Origin: Zeugodacus cucurbitae
Taxonomy: Eukaryota > Arthropoda > Insecta > Diptera > Tephritidae
Direction of reading: 5' to 3'
Assembly (NCBI RefSeq): GCF_028554725.1
Contig: NC_071671.1
Location: forward strand, 18,723,501-18,787,500
DNA length: 64,000 nt
Made by a program: the position numbers and the translations under genes. The notes below the pieces were generated by a model. It was given only the letters and a program-made list of their open reading frames with translations. It had not been told where the DNA came from and ran no database searches. Each line of letters opens with the position of its first letter. The stretch's first letter is position 1. This document shows positions 12,550 to 25,463 of the stretch, in pieces.

Positions 12550-12850
12550 GCTAGGTTAGGTTGTTTAGATCAAGGGGCAGATTTCTACAGACACAGATCC
12601 ATGCGGACTACATAAGACTACAGATAATCTCACTTAGACAGCACTAAATTGTCCTTTGTGACACCGAAATACTCATAACGGATCAAAAAACTCACGATTC
12701 GACAAAACGCAGGGTCTCTATTACATATGTAGTTCTTAAATCGGCTGATAGGTGTGCCAGCCGAAGTGTTTTAAGCACAGTCTAGACTTTGAAGGCGGAA
12801 GTGGCAACGACAGTGTTCAGTAAGGAGTACTGCAACTGTAAAACTAAAGT
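12550..12850 (-). mobile_element. LINE 3' end fragment (RNase H-type LINE family)
   Basis: On the minus strand the sequence ends in CCTAAC-type repeats (plus TAGGTTAGG at 12552) preceded by GTGCTGTCTAAGTGAGAT and CACAAAGGACAAT, the same 3' UTR as the copy at 19456-20936 (CTGTCTAAGTGAGAT, CACAATGGACA). Further upstream it reads SRLCLKHFG, matching ARLRLKHLG of the zinc-knuckle end of ORF2. Several stops and shifts show it is dead. Confidence 0.6.
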
Positions 12851-13519
12851 CCAATAAGAACTTGAATACACTAAGCAAGAGTTGGAGATTAAAAAATAGT
12901 TGTAAAGTTATTTATTAGTTCATTCCTTATTATCCCTTAATTGTAGAATCCTAAAACTTAACATTGATGATGGACTTCAATTGTGTGAGTTTTTACGTGA
13001 AGAATATATAAAGCTGCGCTTTCTTGATGTAAGCCAAGCTTGGCCATTATAAGTGTCTTACAAACTGAAGAATTGAAAAGCTATTTAGCAGTAAAACATT
13101 ATTTATATGATGAAATCTTGGGTCTTGGGTTCTTAGTCTTACTAATGCAGAGTATGTCTCCCCATCCACTAATCAAATAAATCGTACCATACAAATTTAT
13201 AATTTTTTTTGGTTTATAGAGGACATCACTCATCACATGAATTAATCGACAGTGTTTGATCTTCATTTTTATTACCAGACTTATTTTTTAGAAATAATCG
13301 TTTAATAGATGTTTTTATGCTGACTTTAATTCAGTAGATTATCTGGGCTTTAGTTATTATTTGTTACATTTTTGTAATGTAGAAAAATTCTACACATCCT
13401 TTCTCTGAAAACACTAACGTGAATACAATCTAATGCCTTCAAGGTTTATAAGAGATTAAAGAATGTGATACTGGTAAGTCGAGGAAATCTGAAGATGATG
13501 ACTTGTCACACCTAATTAA

Positions 13520-13706
13520 GGGGTTAAGTGGGTTTCAGAAGTTGAAAAAAATGGTATTTTTACAATTTTTTTTTATATGTATATACAATAAATTTTCGAT
13601 TTCTTAGAATTTTACTCGGATCGATTTGAAATTTATTTTAAACATATTGTACTATTTAATAATTTTTTTTTTTTTAATTTTGAAATTTTCAAACCCACCT
13701 AACCCA
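13520..13706. mobile_element. short TTAA-type MITE (Kolobok-like), 187 bp
   Basis: Left end GGGGTTAAGTGGGTTT follows a TTAA at 13516-13519; right end AAACCCACCTAACCC (13691-13705) is its inverse with one mismatch. The right target copy reads TAAA, so is degraded. The interior is poly-A/poly-T rich with no ORF. Confidence 0.55.
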
Positions 13707-16700
13707 TAAAAGATTTTTTTTCTGTATGAGTAAGAAAAACTTTAACAAGTTAATAGTAATAATAAAAATTACAATTTACATTTAGCACGAAAATTATATG
13801 TAGATACAAAAACAAAATTAATAACCACTTGCATTTAAGCACCTTAATTCTATGCCAAGTAGAAGAAAATCGGAATATTGATTACGTACTTACACACACG
13901 CAACAACAAATTGGATACAATTTTTCACTGCAATAGCGAAAATTTCGAAATGAAAATTTTCAACATTTACCAGGCACTTAAAAAATTACTATATACTCGT
14001 ATTCGTATTTGCTATTTTAAGAAAAACTCATAAGTATAATATTTCAAAGTTGAAGGAAACAAAGCACACACCTGGCTCACAGACAAACAAACAACAAAAA
14101 TACAATAACAAAAGAAAAGCGCATAGAAACATACAGAAACTCGCCAGTAATTTGTAGCGTCTACTTTCGCGCTGCTAACAAAGGAAAATAAAATAATAAA
14201 AAAAAATGTGTGAAGTGACGATTTCTGCTCAATATTTTCCACCAACCAATACGCCCCCTACGCAATACTGTGGGTTTTTTTGATTTTTATTTTTTGTTTT
14301 TGTTTTCAATATACACTTTTCGTAGGCTCTTTTCGTCAACTCATCACATTTGTCCGATAAATTTTGTATTTGAAATTTCTATATTTAAAAAATGAATTTT
14401 CTATTTTTTTTTTGTAGCAAATCAATAAAACACATCATATACAGTGCTACCTTATTTAATCGCATCCAAAGATAATTTACATTTGAAATCTGCATTGTGA
14501 AATTAAAGTAATCATAAGCACCAGAGCCATAAATTTGATATTTTTATTGGCTCAGTTGTTGCAGCAAGTGCTAAAATGCTGCAGCTTTTGTTGCTCTTTG
14601 TTTTTATTTTTGTTGTTGTTATTTCTTATTACTCTTTCTTTCCGGTTCTGTATGTGTTAATTTGTGGCTTTATTTTCTACTCATTGTTGATTTACTTGTT
14701 TGTTTATCTGCATCGCCAAAGTTGTTCGAAAATTTATTAATTGATTTTTATCACTTGATTTGCGAGAATTTGTGTTACAAAAAGAAGAAGACAACAAAAA
14801 ATTGCAACAATAAGTTTGCACATAAAGACGCTTTTAACATTCTTGCTTAATGATATTTGAGTTATTTTTATAACGAATTCTAGAATTCAATAGCAGATAT
14901 TTAGTATATTTTATGATCTACTATTGGATTGGTACAAGAGTTTATTGGTTTAGTCTGGCAATTTTTCTTCTTCAATATTTCCTTATTTATTGAATCTGCT
15001 CTTTGAAGCCTAACAATAACTATTAAAATCTTAAATCCATTTACAACTCGACAAACTCAAGGATGTGGTTGAGCTGTTTTGTTAAAATGTTGCTTTCTAG
15101 TAGGCTGATATATCTCTTTTTTTTTGAATGTATATCATGGAATGTACCAAGGCATTTGCCAACGGCTTTGAAAGTTCAATGAGTTTAGATATATATTTCT
15201 TTCTGCTCCCTTAAAGCTCCTTCTTTAACATAGGGATATCAAGATCTGTTTTTTTACAATGAAAACATATTTAATAATGTTTCTAAGGTGTTGAGAGGTA
15301 ATCAATCATTTGTGAAGATCTAGTGATTTTTTAATATTTGTCCGATTTTAGAGCGATCTTTTCGAGTAGTTAGAACTTCCGTGGGTTGTATTGTCTTTTC
15401 GACATGGCCTTTCCTCATTCTTCCACAAAAAATTTTATTCAAACCGGATGAGTTTCACTTTTAAATGGTCAATTTGAATAACCCATGGAATCATTCTTCT
15501 GAGGCTGGTACAATCTCCTATTGTGCGATCGAAGAAACTTTGCTTCGAATCAGACGTACGAATACTTTCGTTATCTACAATAATATTCAAAAGGAACTGT
15601 GTCGTTTTCTTGGTAATAAAGTTATAATAAAGAATCTCAATATTGTTTATGCTTTGTTTTGAGATCCTAAGAATGTGCCGCGAAAAGACTTGAATAAAAA
15701 AATACATATATAAGAAATCTTATTCGTCAGATGCACGTCCCACTCCCTTTTTGCTGTTTCTCAAACACTAACATCTCCTACGTAGAATGGGGGATGAGTC
15801 CACAAAGGCCGGATTTTCAGTAATATTCGTGTTTTGACATAAAATCCGATTTTTTAAGAGGCCTTTTCGAGTGGTTATATATAGTTGGAGACTCCAGTCT
15901 TACGACGGTCTTGCAGACCCTAGTCTTATATAATATTCATTAATTTTACCTAAAATTTTGGATAAGCGGTCACGAGAAGGAATATAGAAGTTATCTTTCC
16001 GATTCTGTCGGTTTTGGAGCTGTTAAAGAGACAAATTCTGAGTAATAAGTTCTCAGATTTCTTTCTAATTCTATAAAATTTATATAAGTATGTACATGTA
16101 TGTTGATGCTTTTATTTCCATTTGACATGATTAAAGTTGAGTGCTTAGAAACCCAATATTTGAAAATTATTACAATGTCCTGAGTAGTTTCTTGGCACAC
16201 ATTGGAGAGAAATCATTTATGCATTAGTCGGGAATCGGACAAAAATGTTTAGTTCCACAACTTGATTTTTAACCCTAAGGATAGAGAGTAGATATAAATG
16301 CTTGCTTCAAATTTAGGGTAAAAATTTTCTCTCAGAAGACATAACATATAACGTTGTAAAGAGTTATAACTGGTGGCAAAAAAATAATTCTTAAATTCTG
16401 AAAAGCCGCTTTGGTGCCACTTTAACGTTTAAAAAAAGTTTTAAAATCTCTATTCAAGACAATATCTAAATTATTAATTAGTTTCAGTACTAGAAAATAA
16501 TTTTTCCCATAGGGATCACTCTTCAGTATGTAAATACTTATGATCCAAAAAATATGAATATAATTTTGTAGAATAAAAATATTAAACATATTTATGAACC
16601 GTTCGGATGGTTTCAAAACGTATCCACTTATCGTAAAATTGTATGCCTATGGCCGTATATATATTTATATAAATTTTTTCGCTATAACTCACCAGCAAAC

Positions 16701-18676
16701 AGCGCCAAATTCACCATAAATTTAAAATAAAATAAAATTAAGACTTAATTTTAAAATACATTTCGAAATAATATTTTGTGTAGAAACTATTATTATCAGC
16801 AATTTTTCTCCTGTCATGCTATTACTAATTTTAAATCTCTGTGGTTATTTTCGCCCACTGCTGTCAAATCTACACACACTTTTCGCAGTATATTAAACGC
16901 TACAAGCGCTTGGCTGTGACGTGAAAAACTATAATTTAATACAATTAAAATAAACATATTTTTAATAAAATGGCAAAAACAATTTGCGTACGAATTAGCT
17001 AAAAATACACAGTGGGACAACGGCTAATTTATCTATTTCGGTAGCAAATATTTTTTTTAGTGGGGCACATGAGAGCGGACGATAGATAATATAATATATG
17101 AATGTGCGGGTGGTTTGTCTGCTTAAAGAGCAACAACAACAATAAAAATAAGAACAATAAGATTAACAACAACAAAAAAATAAGAGCTAAAACAAAAAAG
17201 GGCAACATAAACATCAACAACAGCAACAATATTTTCAACAACTGCAAAAAGAAACTGTCTGTTAAAAAGCAACAACAACAAAAATAGCAGCAAATTCGTG
17301 AACAATAACAAAAAACCAACAACAATACAAAGCGCAGCAGCAACCTTTAAAAGCCTACCATACACAACATCAGCAACGATTGCCAACAGTGGCTCCCAGT
17401 GGCTCCCAGTGGCTCTACGCCTGTCTCATTGCCAGTCCAACTTTGCTGTCATAAATTTCAATTAATTGCCATGAAAGTGGCTAGTTTTAATGTAAAACCA
17501 AATTTAATATCCTCGACGTGTTTGCTGTGCTAAAGTGGCAACAACAGTATGCAGTTTCGCGTGTGCGCTGACGTGCGATCATTCGGCCACTTAAGCAGCT
17601 GCTTTGACATTTCTTACGTGTGCATTGCGAAGGCTTTTTTCACAACTCAACTGGACCTGGCGACTGCGCTGCTGTGCTCGTAAAACTTCTTGCCAACCAT
17701 AATACACACACTCTCAATCATATATACATATATGTATATAATGTATAGCCTCTCTCTATGGCTTTTCATCAATGCTATCACTAACAACGGCAGCCGAATA
17801 AAAACTGCCCACAACGGTGGCCGTAGATCATATAGGCGACCACAGTAGTTGTTGCATGTGTGTTGTTGTAGTTGTAGTAGCAACAGCAATAATAATTTGC
17901 CGCCCACTAGCTGCTGTTGCAGCGCGCAGTTATAGTCATAAATGTTGTTGTTTTAATTTATGTGCAATTTCTATTTTTTCACGCCTTCTTCTTCTTCACT
18001 GCTTCTACTTCCTTTGCTGCTCTTTGCTAGTGTTGTATTGGCTGTTTTCATATTTTCTGCATTTCATTAATAAATTCACAGTTATGTCATTCATTATTCT
18101 CACGCATGTAAGATTGTTTACGACCGAATATATGTATGTATGTATAAATGCATCCAAATATATATGTACGAGTATATACATATATCTGCATAGAAACTAA
18201 GCAAAGCAACAACGCTCAAATTATGCATAACATCATTTGATGTCAAATGTATCAGAGGAAGTGTGTGTGTGTGTGAAAAAAAATTTATCAGAATTTTCGC
18301 ATCGTCGCATGTGAAAATTATGCGTGCGGATTATGCCATAGCTTTCCGATTTTTAGAAGTGAATATGTGTATAATTGTATGCATATTTATGTTGATGCAT
18401 CATAGTGCACATTAAGGCATTCACTAACTGTCTATTTTTATTTGTATGGCTGTAAATATGACACCCAATGGCAATAAGTCATTCATTTAAGAAAGTACAG
18501 TGAGTCAAAGTGGTTTTTTATTGGACAAAAAAAAAAATAAAATCATAATTTGTTAATGAAAGATATAGTTCTGAAAAGTGGACATACCTACACAAAAAAA
18601 CAGTTTATATAAAACAAAAATATATATCTATACATATTAAACTAGTTAATAATAAAATTTTAAATCTGCTAGAGAT
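13707..18676. other. intergenic, no gene recognised
   Basis: AT-rich. CAACAACAATAAAA tracts at 17.1-17.3 kb create long Leu/Phe/Val frames on the minus strand that are not genes. TGGCTCCCAG is repeated in tandem at about 17390-17415. 17.4-18.2 kb is of ordinary composition, possibly regulatory. Confidence 0.4.
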
Positions 18677-18684
18677 ATATGTAT

Positions 18685-19158
18685 TAGAGCTCTTGGTATT
18701 CGACAAATCGACTAACCGAATTAACCGAATAGGGCATTATTCGAATAATAATATTCGGTTTGCACTATTCGGATAATCGTCAGTCATCGACTATTCGATT
18801 AACCGCTCACTTCCAACTATTCGGTTAACCGTTCGTTGTCTACTATTCGAATAGTGTAAGTTCATTAAATTTCTATTTTTATTGAAAAATTTGAAACACA
18901 GAAAAAATGCGCACAATTGACATTTTCACAAGTAAAAGCAAACTAAAATCAAAGGCTGCTTGGATTTCAAACAATTTTCATTTATTCGAATAGTGACAGT
19001 GTAACTATTCGAATAACCGCAGTACAACGACTATTCGAATAGTCGTAACGTTGCGACTAATCTAATAGTACTAACCGGTTAATATTCGTACGAACGGTTA
19101 CAAACCGGATATTCGAATAATCGGTTTTCAGGTTAATTGAATAATTTTAAGAGCCCTA
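18685..19158. mobile_element. hAT-type MITE, 474 bp, 8-bp target duplication
   Basis: Flanked by an identical 8-bp ATATGTAT at 18677-18684 and 19159-19166. Ends are TAGAGCTCTT and AAGAGCCCTA, inverted with one mismatch. Eight-bp duplication and TAG-type ends fit hAT. The interior is packed with the palindrome ACTATTCGAATAGT and variants (about 18842, 18985, 19007, 19031) and with CCGAATTAACCG-like text, around a unique centre. It has no ORF. Confidence 0.8.
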
Positions 19159-19455
19159 ATATGTATGTAGTTTGAAAAAAAATGTTACAAAATATATTTT
19201 ATGAAAATAGATAATTATAGGTAAAATAGAAATGCTTTGAAGAAATAGTATGTTCTCTATTGTATTCTGTGTTATAAAACGAAATCCGACCGATATTACG
19301 CCTTCAAAATGGGGTTGAACAAAATTATATAAAATCTATCGATACAAATTAAGCTTGAAAATTTATGTATATACGCCCCAGATACAGATCGTACAAACGA
19401 AGTAAATATGCGTTATTAATAGTTTGGAAAAGTGGGTGAACTTACTGATATCACT

Positions 19456-20936
19456 CTCATGGAAGCCAAACATTGAGGAGAGGGTAAGAAAGGCTACGGT
19501 AGCTCTTTACTGCTGTAGAGGGGCTATTGGTAAAAGGTGGGGTCTCTCACCGAAAGTGGTTTTATGGTTGTATGAGACCATTATTAAACCTATAATGTTC
19601 TATGGCGTTGTCGTCTGGTGGAGGGCACTCGAGAAAGTCACACTAGCTAAGCAGCTGGAGCGTGTCCAAAGAGCGGCTCTCATTGGAATCAGCGGAGCGC
19701 TAAGAACTACACCTACAATGGCTCTAAATGCCATTTTAAACATCGCACCTGTTGATATCGCCGGTAGGTGTACTGCGGCAAAGGTCGCTGTTAGACTCAG
19801 AGACGCTGGGTACTTGATCGGTCCCAAGCAGGGGCATACTGATATTCTCCGTCGGTTCGATTGCATCCCTGACTACTTGGACCACTGCACCGCGGAACCG
19901 TCCCCAAGAGGTTTCTTCTCTGCACATGTACCTACGAGGGATATGTGGGAAGGTAGAAGTCAATGGAGGAGAAGTGCAGTCAGCTTTTTCACGGATGGAT
20001 CGAAGCTAAGGGGAAAGGTGGGAGGGGGAGTTTTCTGCAGAAAGCTCTCTATCAATACCAGCTTTAGGCTACCTGACCACTGTAGTGTCTTCCAAGCAGA
20101 GGTCGCAGCGATCAAAGTAGCAGTGGACGCACTGCTTCGTATGGTGACCTCTTTTAGAGAGGTATGTATTCACTCCGACAGTAGGGCGGCAATACTGGCA
20201 TTGGAATCGATGACAGTACGCTCTGTGCTAGTTAAGGAGTGTCTTAGATCCTTATCAATAGCTTCTAGCTATTTTGCAATTCGACTAGTGTGGGTACCCG
20301 GTCACCGCGGGATCGCTGGTAACTGTATAGCGGACAAGCTTGCAAGGGAGGGTACCCTAGCTACTTTGACGTCGGAATGGGAGCGTATTGGTAGTCCTTG
20401 GTCCACCTGCGCAAGAGCGCTGGACATGCAGACTACGCATGAGCTCGTCAAACGCTGGTCAACTACCAGTACTTGTGCAGTGGCGAGGTCCTTCTGGCCC
20501 TCTGTGGACCGTAAGCGGTTCTTTCAACTGCTTTCTCTGGGCAAGGTTCATCTCAGCGCCATTATGGGTGTACTTACTGGACATTGTCCAATGGGTGCCC
20601 ATGCGGTTAGACTTGGGATCGCGGCAGATGCAAGTTGCCAAAGCTGTATGGAGGAAGGCGAGATGGAATCATCCAAGCATTTCCTACTGCACTGTCCAGC
20701 TTTTGCCAGACTGAGGTTGAAACATCTCGGAAAGCCCTTTTTCGGCGATTCTAGCGAATTGGCTAGAATCGATATTACCAGTCTTAAGAAATTTGTAACG
20801 GATTCCAAGCGGTTTGCTGAATCTTAAAGGTCTATGATCCACAGGGAGTTTTATTGGTACCACAATGGACAGCACCAGGCTGTCTAAGTGAGATCTTCTG
20901 TCTTTGCAGAGATCTGCCTACAAACCTAACCTAACC
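19456..20936 (+). mobile_element. 5'-truncated LINE with RNase H and zinc knuckle, target duplication visible
   Basis: The reading frame to the stop at 20825-20827 carries the end of the reverse transcriptase (WKPNIEERVRKA, then LYETIIKPIMFYG), an RNase H domain (FFTDGSKLRG, FQAEVAAIKVA, HSDSRAAILALE, WVPGHRGIAGN with the D/E/D pattern) and a C-terminal CCHC-like knuckle (CQSC-x16-HC). The 3' UTR ends CCTAACCTAACC. TACTGATATCACT (19443-19455) and TACTGACATCACT (20937-20949) flank the element as a 13-bp duplication with one mismatch, so truncation happened at insertion. The ATG at 19424 is in flanking DNA, so the first dozen codons of that open frame are not LINE. It fits the I/LOA/R1-like LINEs that carry RNase H. 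The ORF is intact from the truncation point, so the copy is young, but it lacks endonuclease and the RT core. Confidence 0.88.
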
Positions 20937-21046
20937 TACTGACATCACTGATATAGGGTTACAATAAAGTAATATTTTCATATAATTATAATTTTTTGAC
21001 TATTAACGAAAAATTTAGAAGAATGGCTGCTATATTATGAAAAATA

Positions 21047-21891
21047 TACTATCGTAATTTATTTGTTTAATTTTATTAATATAACAAACAATTTGACCCA
21101 CATATTCGGTATGTATATGGTATATTTCGTGATATATGATATTTTCGTGAAAAATTACCCAAAGACATTGAGTTTTTCATATTCGGTATCCGGAGTATTG
21201 AAAAGTTATAGTCTGATTTCCACAATTTTTTCACAAGTGATGCCATGAATCATATACAGTATTTGTGTAAAGTTTTATTTTGCTATCTTCATTGGTTCCT
21301 TGTGTGTATCTTATAAAGTAAAGGAATCATGATGGAACTCAAAATTGAGTTATATGGGAAGTAGTCGTGGTTGTGAACCGATTTCATTAATTTTCCACAC
21401 GTGTCATCAGGGTATCAAGAAAATATTATATACCGAATTTCATTGAAATCTGGCGGGTAGTTCCTGAGATATGGTTTTTGACCCATAAGTAGGCGATGCC
21501 ACGCCCATTATTCATTTTGTAAAATAATCTGAGTTCATCTTGCTTCTACTAATTCTTCTGTAAAATTTAGTATTTCTGATGTTTTTCGTTAGTGACTTAA
21601 CCCACAATCGATTTTCGCCACTTTGTGGGTTTTGCCCATTTTCGAAAGCAACCCGCTCACGGTCCTAAGGAACATGTGTGCCAAGTTTCGTCAAGATATC
21701 TCAATTTTTATTCAAATTATCCGTTGCACGGACGGGCAGACAGACAGACATTCGGATTTTGACTCGTCTCGACGCCCTGATCATTTTGATATATGTATAT
21801 AACCCTCGTTTAGCTTTATGACTTACAAACAACCGTTATGTGAAAAAAACTATAATACTCTCTTAGCAACTTTTGTTGCGAGAGTATAAAA
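21047..21891 (+). mobile_element. interspersed hairpin-end repeat, copy B
   Basis: Aligns with copy A from AATTTATTTGTTTAATTTTATT (compare 6870 onward) to the terminal TTGCGAGAGTATAAAA at 21876-21891. It shares GTCGTGGTTGTGAACCGATTTC, GTAGTTCCTGAGATATGG and TGACCCATAAGTAGGCGA. The left hairpin is lost, so it is truncated on that side. It has no coding capacity. Confidence 0.65.
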
Positions 21892-22059
21892 ATTTGGCAT
21901 GTTCTATTTGAAGATCAACGAAAGTATGCTTCGGGTTTCTTCGGCAATTGAAGTTCTTTCTTGATCATATGTTAAGATATTTTGAAGAATGCTAAAATCG
22001 GTCCATTTCTAACACCTGGCCCCATATATTGAAAAAGTAGTATTATCTAATCTAATAAA

Positions 22060-22420
22060 TAGGCAGGTTGTTGCACTGAGCACAATTTCCCGAAGAGAAT
22101 TATACTTCCGTCGGGGTTTTCGAAGTGCTTTTGAAGGTGTCATTAACTACATTAATGTAGTCGTCTTCAAAATAGCTCCTATTCGCTTCCAATCGTCGAA
22201 ACATTTCTAAAACTCGTTTTTTGGGACAGCCTTTGGCTCTTACAGCGATTTCAAGTATGCTTCTAAAACGATGATATTTTAAGGTTCTCTTTTTTCAGGA
22301 AAAAGTCACACGAAGTCCATGTCTGGCGAATATGGAGTACGAGGCATCGTTACAGTATTGTTTGTGGCCCATGAATTTTTAAATTTTACAATTCCCGTTA
22401 TTTTTTTAACACACCAAAAA
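22060..22420 (-). mobile_element. deleted mariner, same family as 797-1134
   Basis: Minus strand: the end GGTGTGTTAAAAAAATAACG before a TA at 22421-22422 is nearly identical to the ends at 797 and 1134. It runs directly into a mariner transposase C-terminus: YSPYSPDMDF, then AVPKNEF, KCFDDWKR and (other frame) RSYFEDDYIN. Stops and frame changes interrupt it. The far inverted repeat near 22060 is not found. Confidence 0.65.
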
Positions 22421-22422
22421 TA

Positions 22423-24167
22423 AAAAAATAAAGTGGATTAACATTTATATCAATGCAAGTTGTACAATTATAGTAAATTCTCAGATCAACTAATGGTTCT
22501 CATTAGAACGCTGTTATTTAACCTCTGAAGAGTACATTTTCCTAAATTAAAACTTTTCTTAAAGTACAGTAGACTTTTAGTTGAGCATTAATGATTGATT
22601 TTTATTAAAACTTGCAAAAGTAAATTTACAGATCAAATATAATAATATCGAGTTTGAGGTTAAGTCTAGATAATGAAACATGCCAATGATTTTAGATAAA
22701 TGGAAAAGACAGTTGGTGACTTTTTCCATGAAATACGGCTATTCTAGATTTCTTTTGCATAAAGTCACCAACACAAAGCTATAAATGTCTCATTTCATAA
22801 ATCAACTACTGAGAACACAATTTAATTAATGCAAAAATGTTGAATAAACCAATGACCGACTCACTTCATTCATAAAAACAGCAAGCAAATATTTGGCATA
22901 AAAAATTTATCAAAAGTAGGAACATACAAAAAACATGGGAACAAAAGGCATGTCTTAATGGTTGTGCAAATTTTTCTACGACACTCGAAGGAAACACAAA
23001 AGACCGTTGAAGAAAAAATAGCAAAAATAAAAAAAATTTTAAATAAATGTAAAAAACATAATATTGGTTTGTTGTGCCCTGGCACTTTGCTTGGTGAGAA
23101 TTGAAAAATGTTTGTTGTTGACAGCATTACATGCGTCGCTGGCAAGCAAAGGAGCGAGCGAAGATGATGATGGCGCGCAGTGTGTGTTGCATTAAAACGT
23201 GAATGTAGGAAAAATGTTGTTGCATTTACATACATACATATGTATATGCAAATATAGTTGGTTTTTGTTATAGTTGCATTTATTGTTTTTGTTGCTTTTT
23301 CAGTTGTTGTTTTAGTTGCTTACTTATGTTGTTGCTTACTTATGTTGTTGCGACTTTCAATCGCTCACTGTGACACAAACCATTACAAGCAAACACACTC
23401 ATACATATGCATATATGTATATGCCACCACTCAGACTGCTGCTGCTGTTTGTTTTTGTAAATTAATGACTTAATTTTTGTGAAATTCGTAATTGCAGAAA
23501 TTTCATTCAGCATTCATATACAATTTTAGCTGTTGCAATGAATTATATTGCGCCGCATATGGCCAACTAACTGCAAGACTCAGCGACTGTGTGTATACAT
23601 ATAAGTATATATGTTCATACATATGTATGTCTATAAGTCTGTTGGTTGGCTGCGTGGCCTGGTAGACCGAAGTGCATTAACATTTGCATTTATATGCACT
23701 TATTTACGCTGTTTTAATGTCATCTTGTCGGTCGGTTGTTTTTGTTGTATATTGTTGGTGTACTCAATATAGTTGCTGTTTTCAATATTGTTTTTTTTTT
23801 GCAATTTGCATTTTTATTGATATTGTAATGCATTAATTTAGACACTATTGGCTTCCAGTGGATACCGCACTCTATGCCAAAAGTCTCAAAAATAAGTTGG
23901 CTTTTAGTCTAGAGAATTACAAAAAAAAATATTTACAACATTTGTTTACTTTGTAGCATATTTTTAGTTTTTGTTGTATAATTTAAATTGGATTAAATTA
24001 ATGTCTGCCTTTATGTCTGGGGTGAAACTAAATAATTGAAGTTAGAAAGTAGAACGCGGTATGAATAGCTTAGTGTCAGTTTAGTACTGTTCATAGACTT
24101 AAGAAGATACGGAATAAATAATAAATATAATAATAACAAAAAAATTAAAAATTAAAAAAAATGTATA
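22423..24167. other. intergenic, no gene recognised
   Basis: AT-rich with TTGTTG tracts at 23.26-23.36 kb (TTGCTTACTTATGTTG repeated twice) and ACATACATATGTATATG microsatellites. The ORF at 22870-23235 (minus) has no recognisable features. Confidence 0.4.
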
Positions 24168-25463
24168 TATGGGCATTTCCGCCATGTCGAACGGGACAAT
24201 CGTACACCTTTCAACTAAAAAAAAAATATGAACTGAAATGTTTTTTAATTTTTGACATTAGCTCTACATTTAGTGTTAACGTTGATTTTGGAACGGTTTT
24301 CATTTTCAATTGCAAAAAACCAAGGCATTCGCACGGGACAAAAAATGGAAGTCGTTTTTAGGGACAACGATTCAAACGGCGATTTAAGCGTATTGTGAGG
24401 CAATATTCAAATGTTTTTGATTGTAAAATGTTGCGCATTGATGGCCTTTAAAGATGGTATGAATTTCATCCAAAAATAATTTATAGTTTTTTTTAAATTA
24501 ATTATTAACCACATTCGCACGGGACATGTCGCACGGGACATTTTTTTCCATCATAATATTTATGTTGATTTGGTTTTATAATACGGAATTATTTAACAAC
24601 AAGTCCAATAAAATGGCTTAAAAAAGTAGTAAATGTATTTATTTATTTATTTTAACTAATATCCAACGAGAAACACAACAAAAATTCTATAGTATGAAAT
24701 GAAAATAGTATTATGAATGTGAAATACATTTTTTTTTTCAGAAAATGCTGTCTTCGTGTATAAATTTTTTTGGATTTCGTTATCTGCCAGACTTTCCTTT
24801 TGATAACTGCTCCCGCTCCATCGACGGCTCCTTGCAAAAAAATTATATTCTAATGAAGAGTATTTTAATTATTTTATAAAATCAAACAGGCTTGATAATA
24901 TAAATTTGATTTTAATTGAGAGCAGTTACCTTAAAAAAAAATAAATATTTTACCAAAACCACAAATCTTCTGATTTTTGAACAAGGTTTTTTTTATTTTA
25001 ATTATATAAAAATTTGTTTATACCCAAAATTTGGCGAGCTTGCTGCTTATATTTGCGATGCAGTGGGAACAAGTGTTGTTTTTTGATGTCGCACGGGACA
25101 TTAAAATATAGGATAATAAGAGAGCAAAAACTTACAGTTATTTGCAATCGCATGGTTTCTTATGCATTTTATTTTGCTCTTTGTACCCTTATAAAGATTT
25201 TACACAAAGCAAAAAATTATACATGATATGTTTCTTTAACAATTTTGACGAAAAAACAAATGCAGTAGAAAAATCGAAATTAGAAAAGTAGCTCCTATTC
25301 AACTTGGCTTTGGTATATCTCGCAATTGGTTATGAATTAATTTAAAATTAATTTAATATCAATAAATTTAAATATTTTCCTATGAAAATATGCAAAAAAC
25401 TTTGTAATTCTAATAATGTTTAATATTTTGTCTGTGGTGGACCTTCTGGCGGAAATGCCCATA
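24168..25463. mobile_element. unclassified 1.3-kb DNA transposon with 17-bp TIRs and repeated TGTCGCACGGGACA
   Basis: TATGGGCATTTCCGCCA at 24168-24184 has its perfect inverse at 25447-25463. Inside lie five direct copies of a 14-mer, TGTCGCACGGGACA, exact at 24527 and 25087 and varied at 24185 (TGTCGAACGGGACA), 24327 and 24513 (ATTCGCACGGGACA). Such subterminal repeats usually bind transposase. On the minus strand near 24790-24840 an apparent exon reads GAVDGAGAVIKRKVW after an acceptor-like TTTTTTTGCAAG. The GxVDGxGAxxKR pattern resembles an uncharacterised transposon-encoded protein family as I recall it. No target duplication is clear (both flanks contain GTATATA). Confidence 0.7.

Noticed and set aside
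15330..15900. Possible 500-bp duplication (CCGATTTTAGAGCGATCTTT versus CCGATTTTTTAAGAGGCCTT, both followed by TCGAGT)
   Set aside because: Similarity does not extend beyond about 50 bp and could be chance.
17029..17386. Long Leu/Phe/Val-rich frames on the minus strand, suggesting a membrane protein
   Set aside because: They are the reverse of CAACAACAA/AAT tracts; overlapping frames on both strands are equally open and no start, splice or domain supports a gene.
24185..25100. CRISPR-like direct repeats CGCACGGGACA
   Set aside because: Only five copies with spacers from 0 to over 500 bp, inside an inverted-repeat-bounded element in an animal genome.
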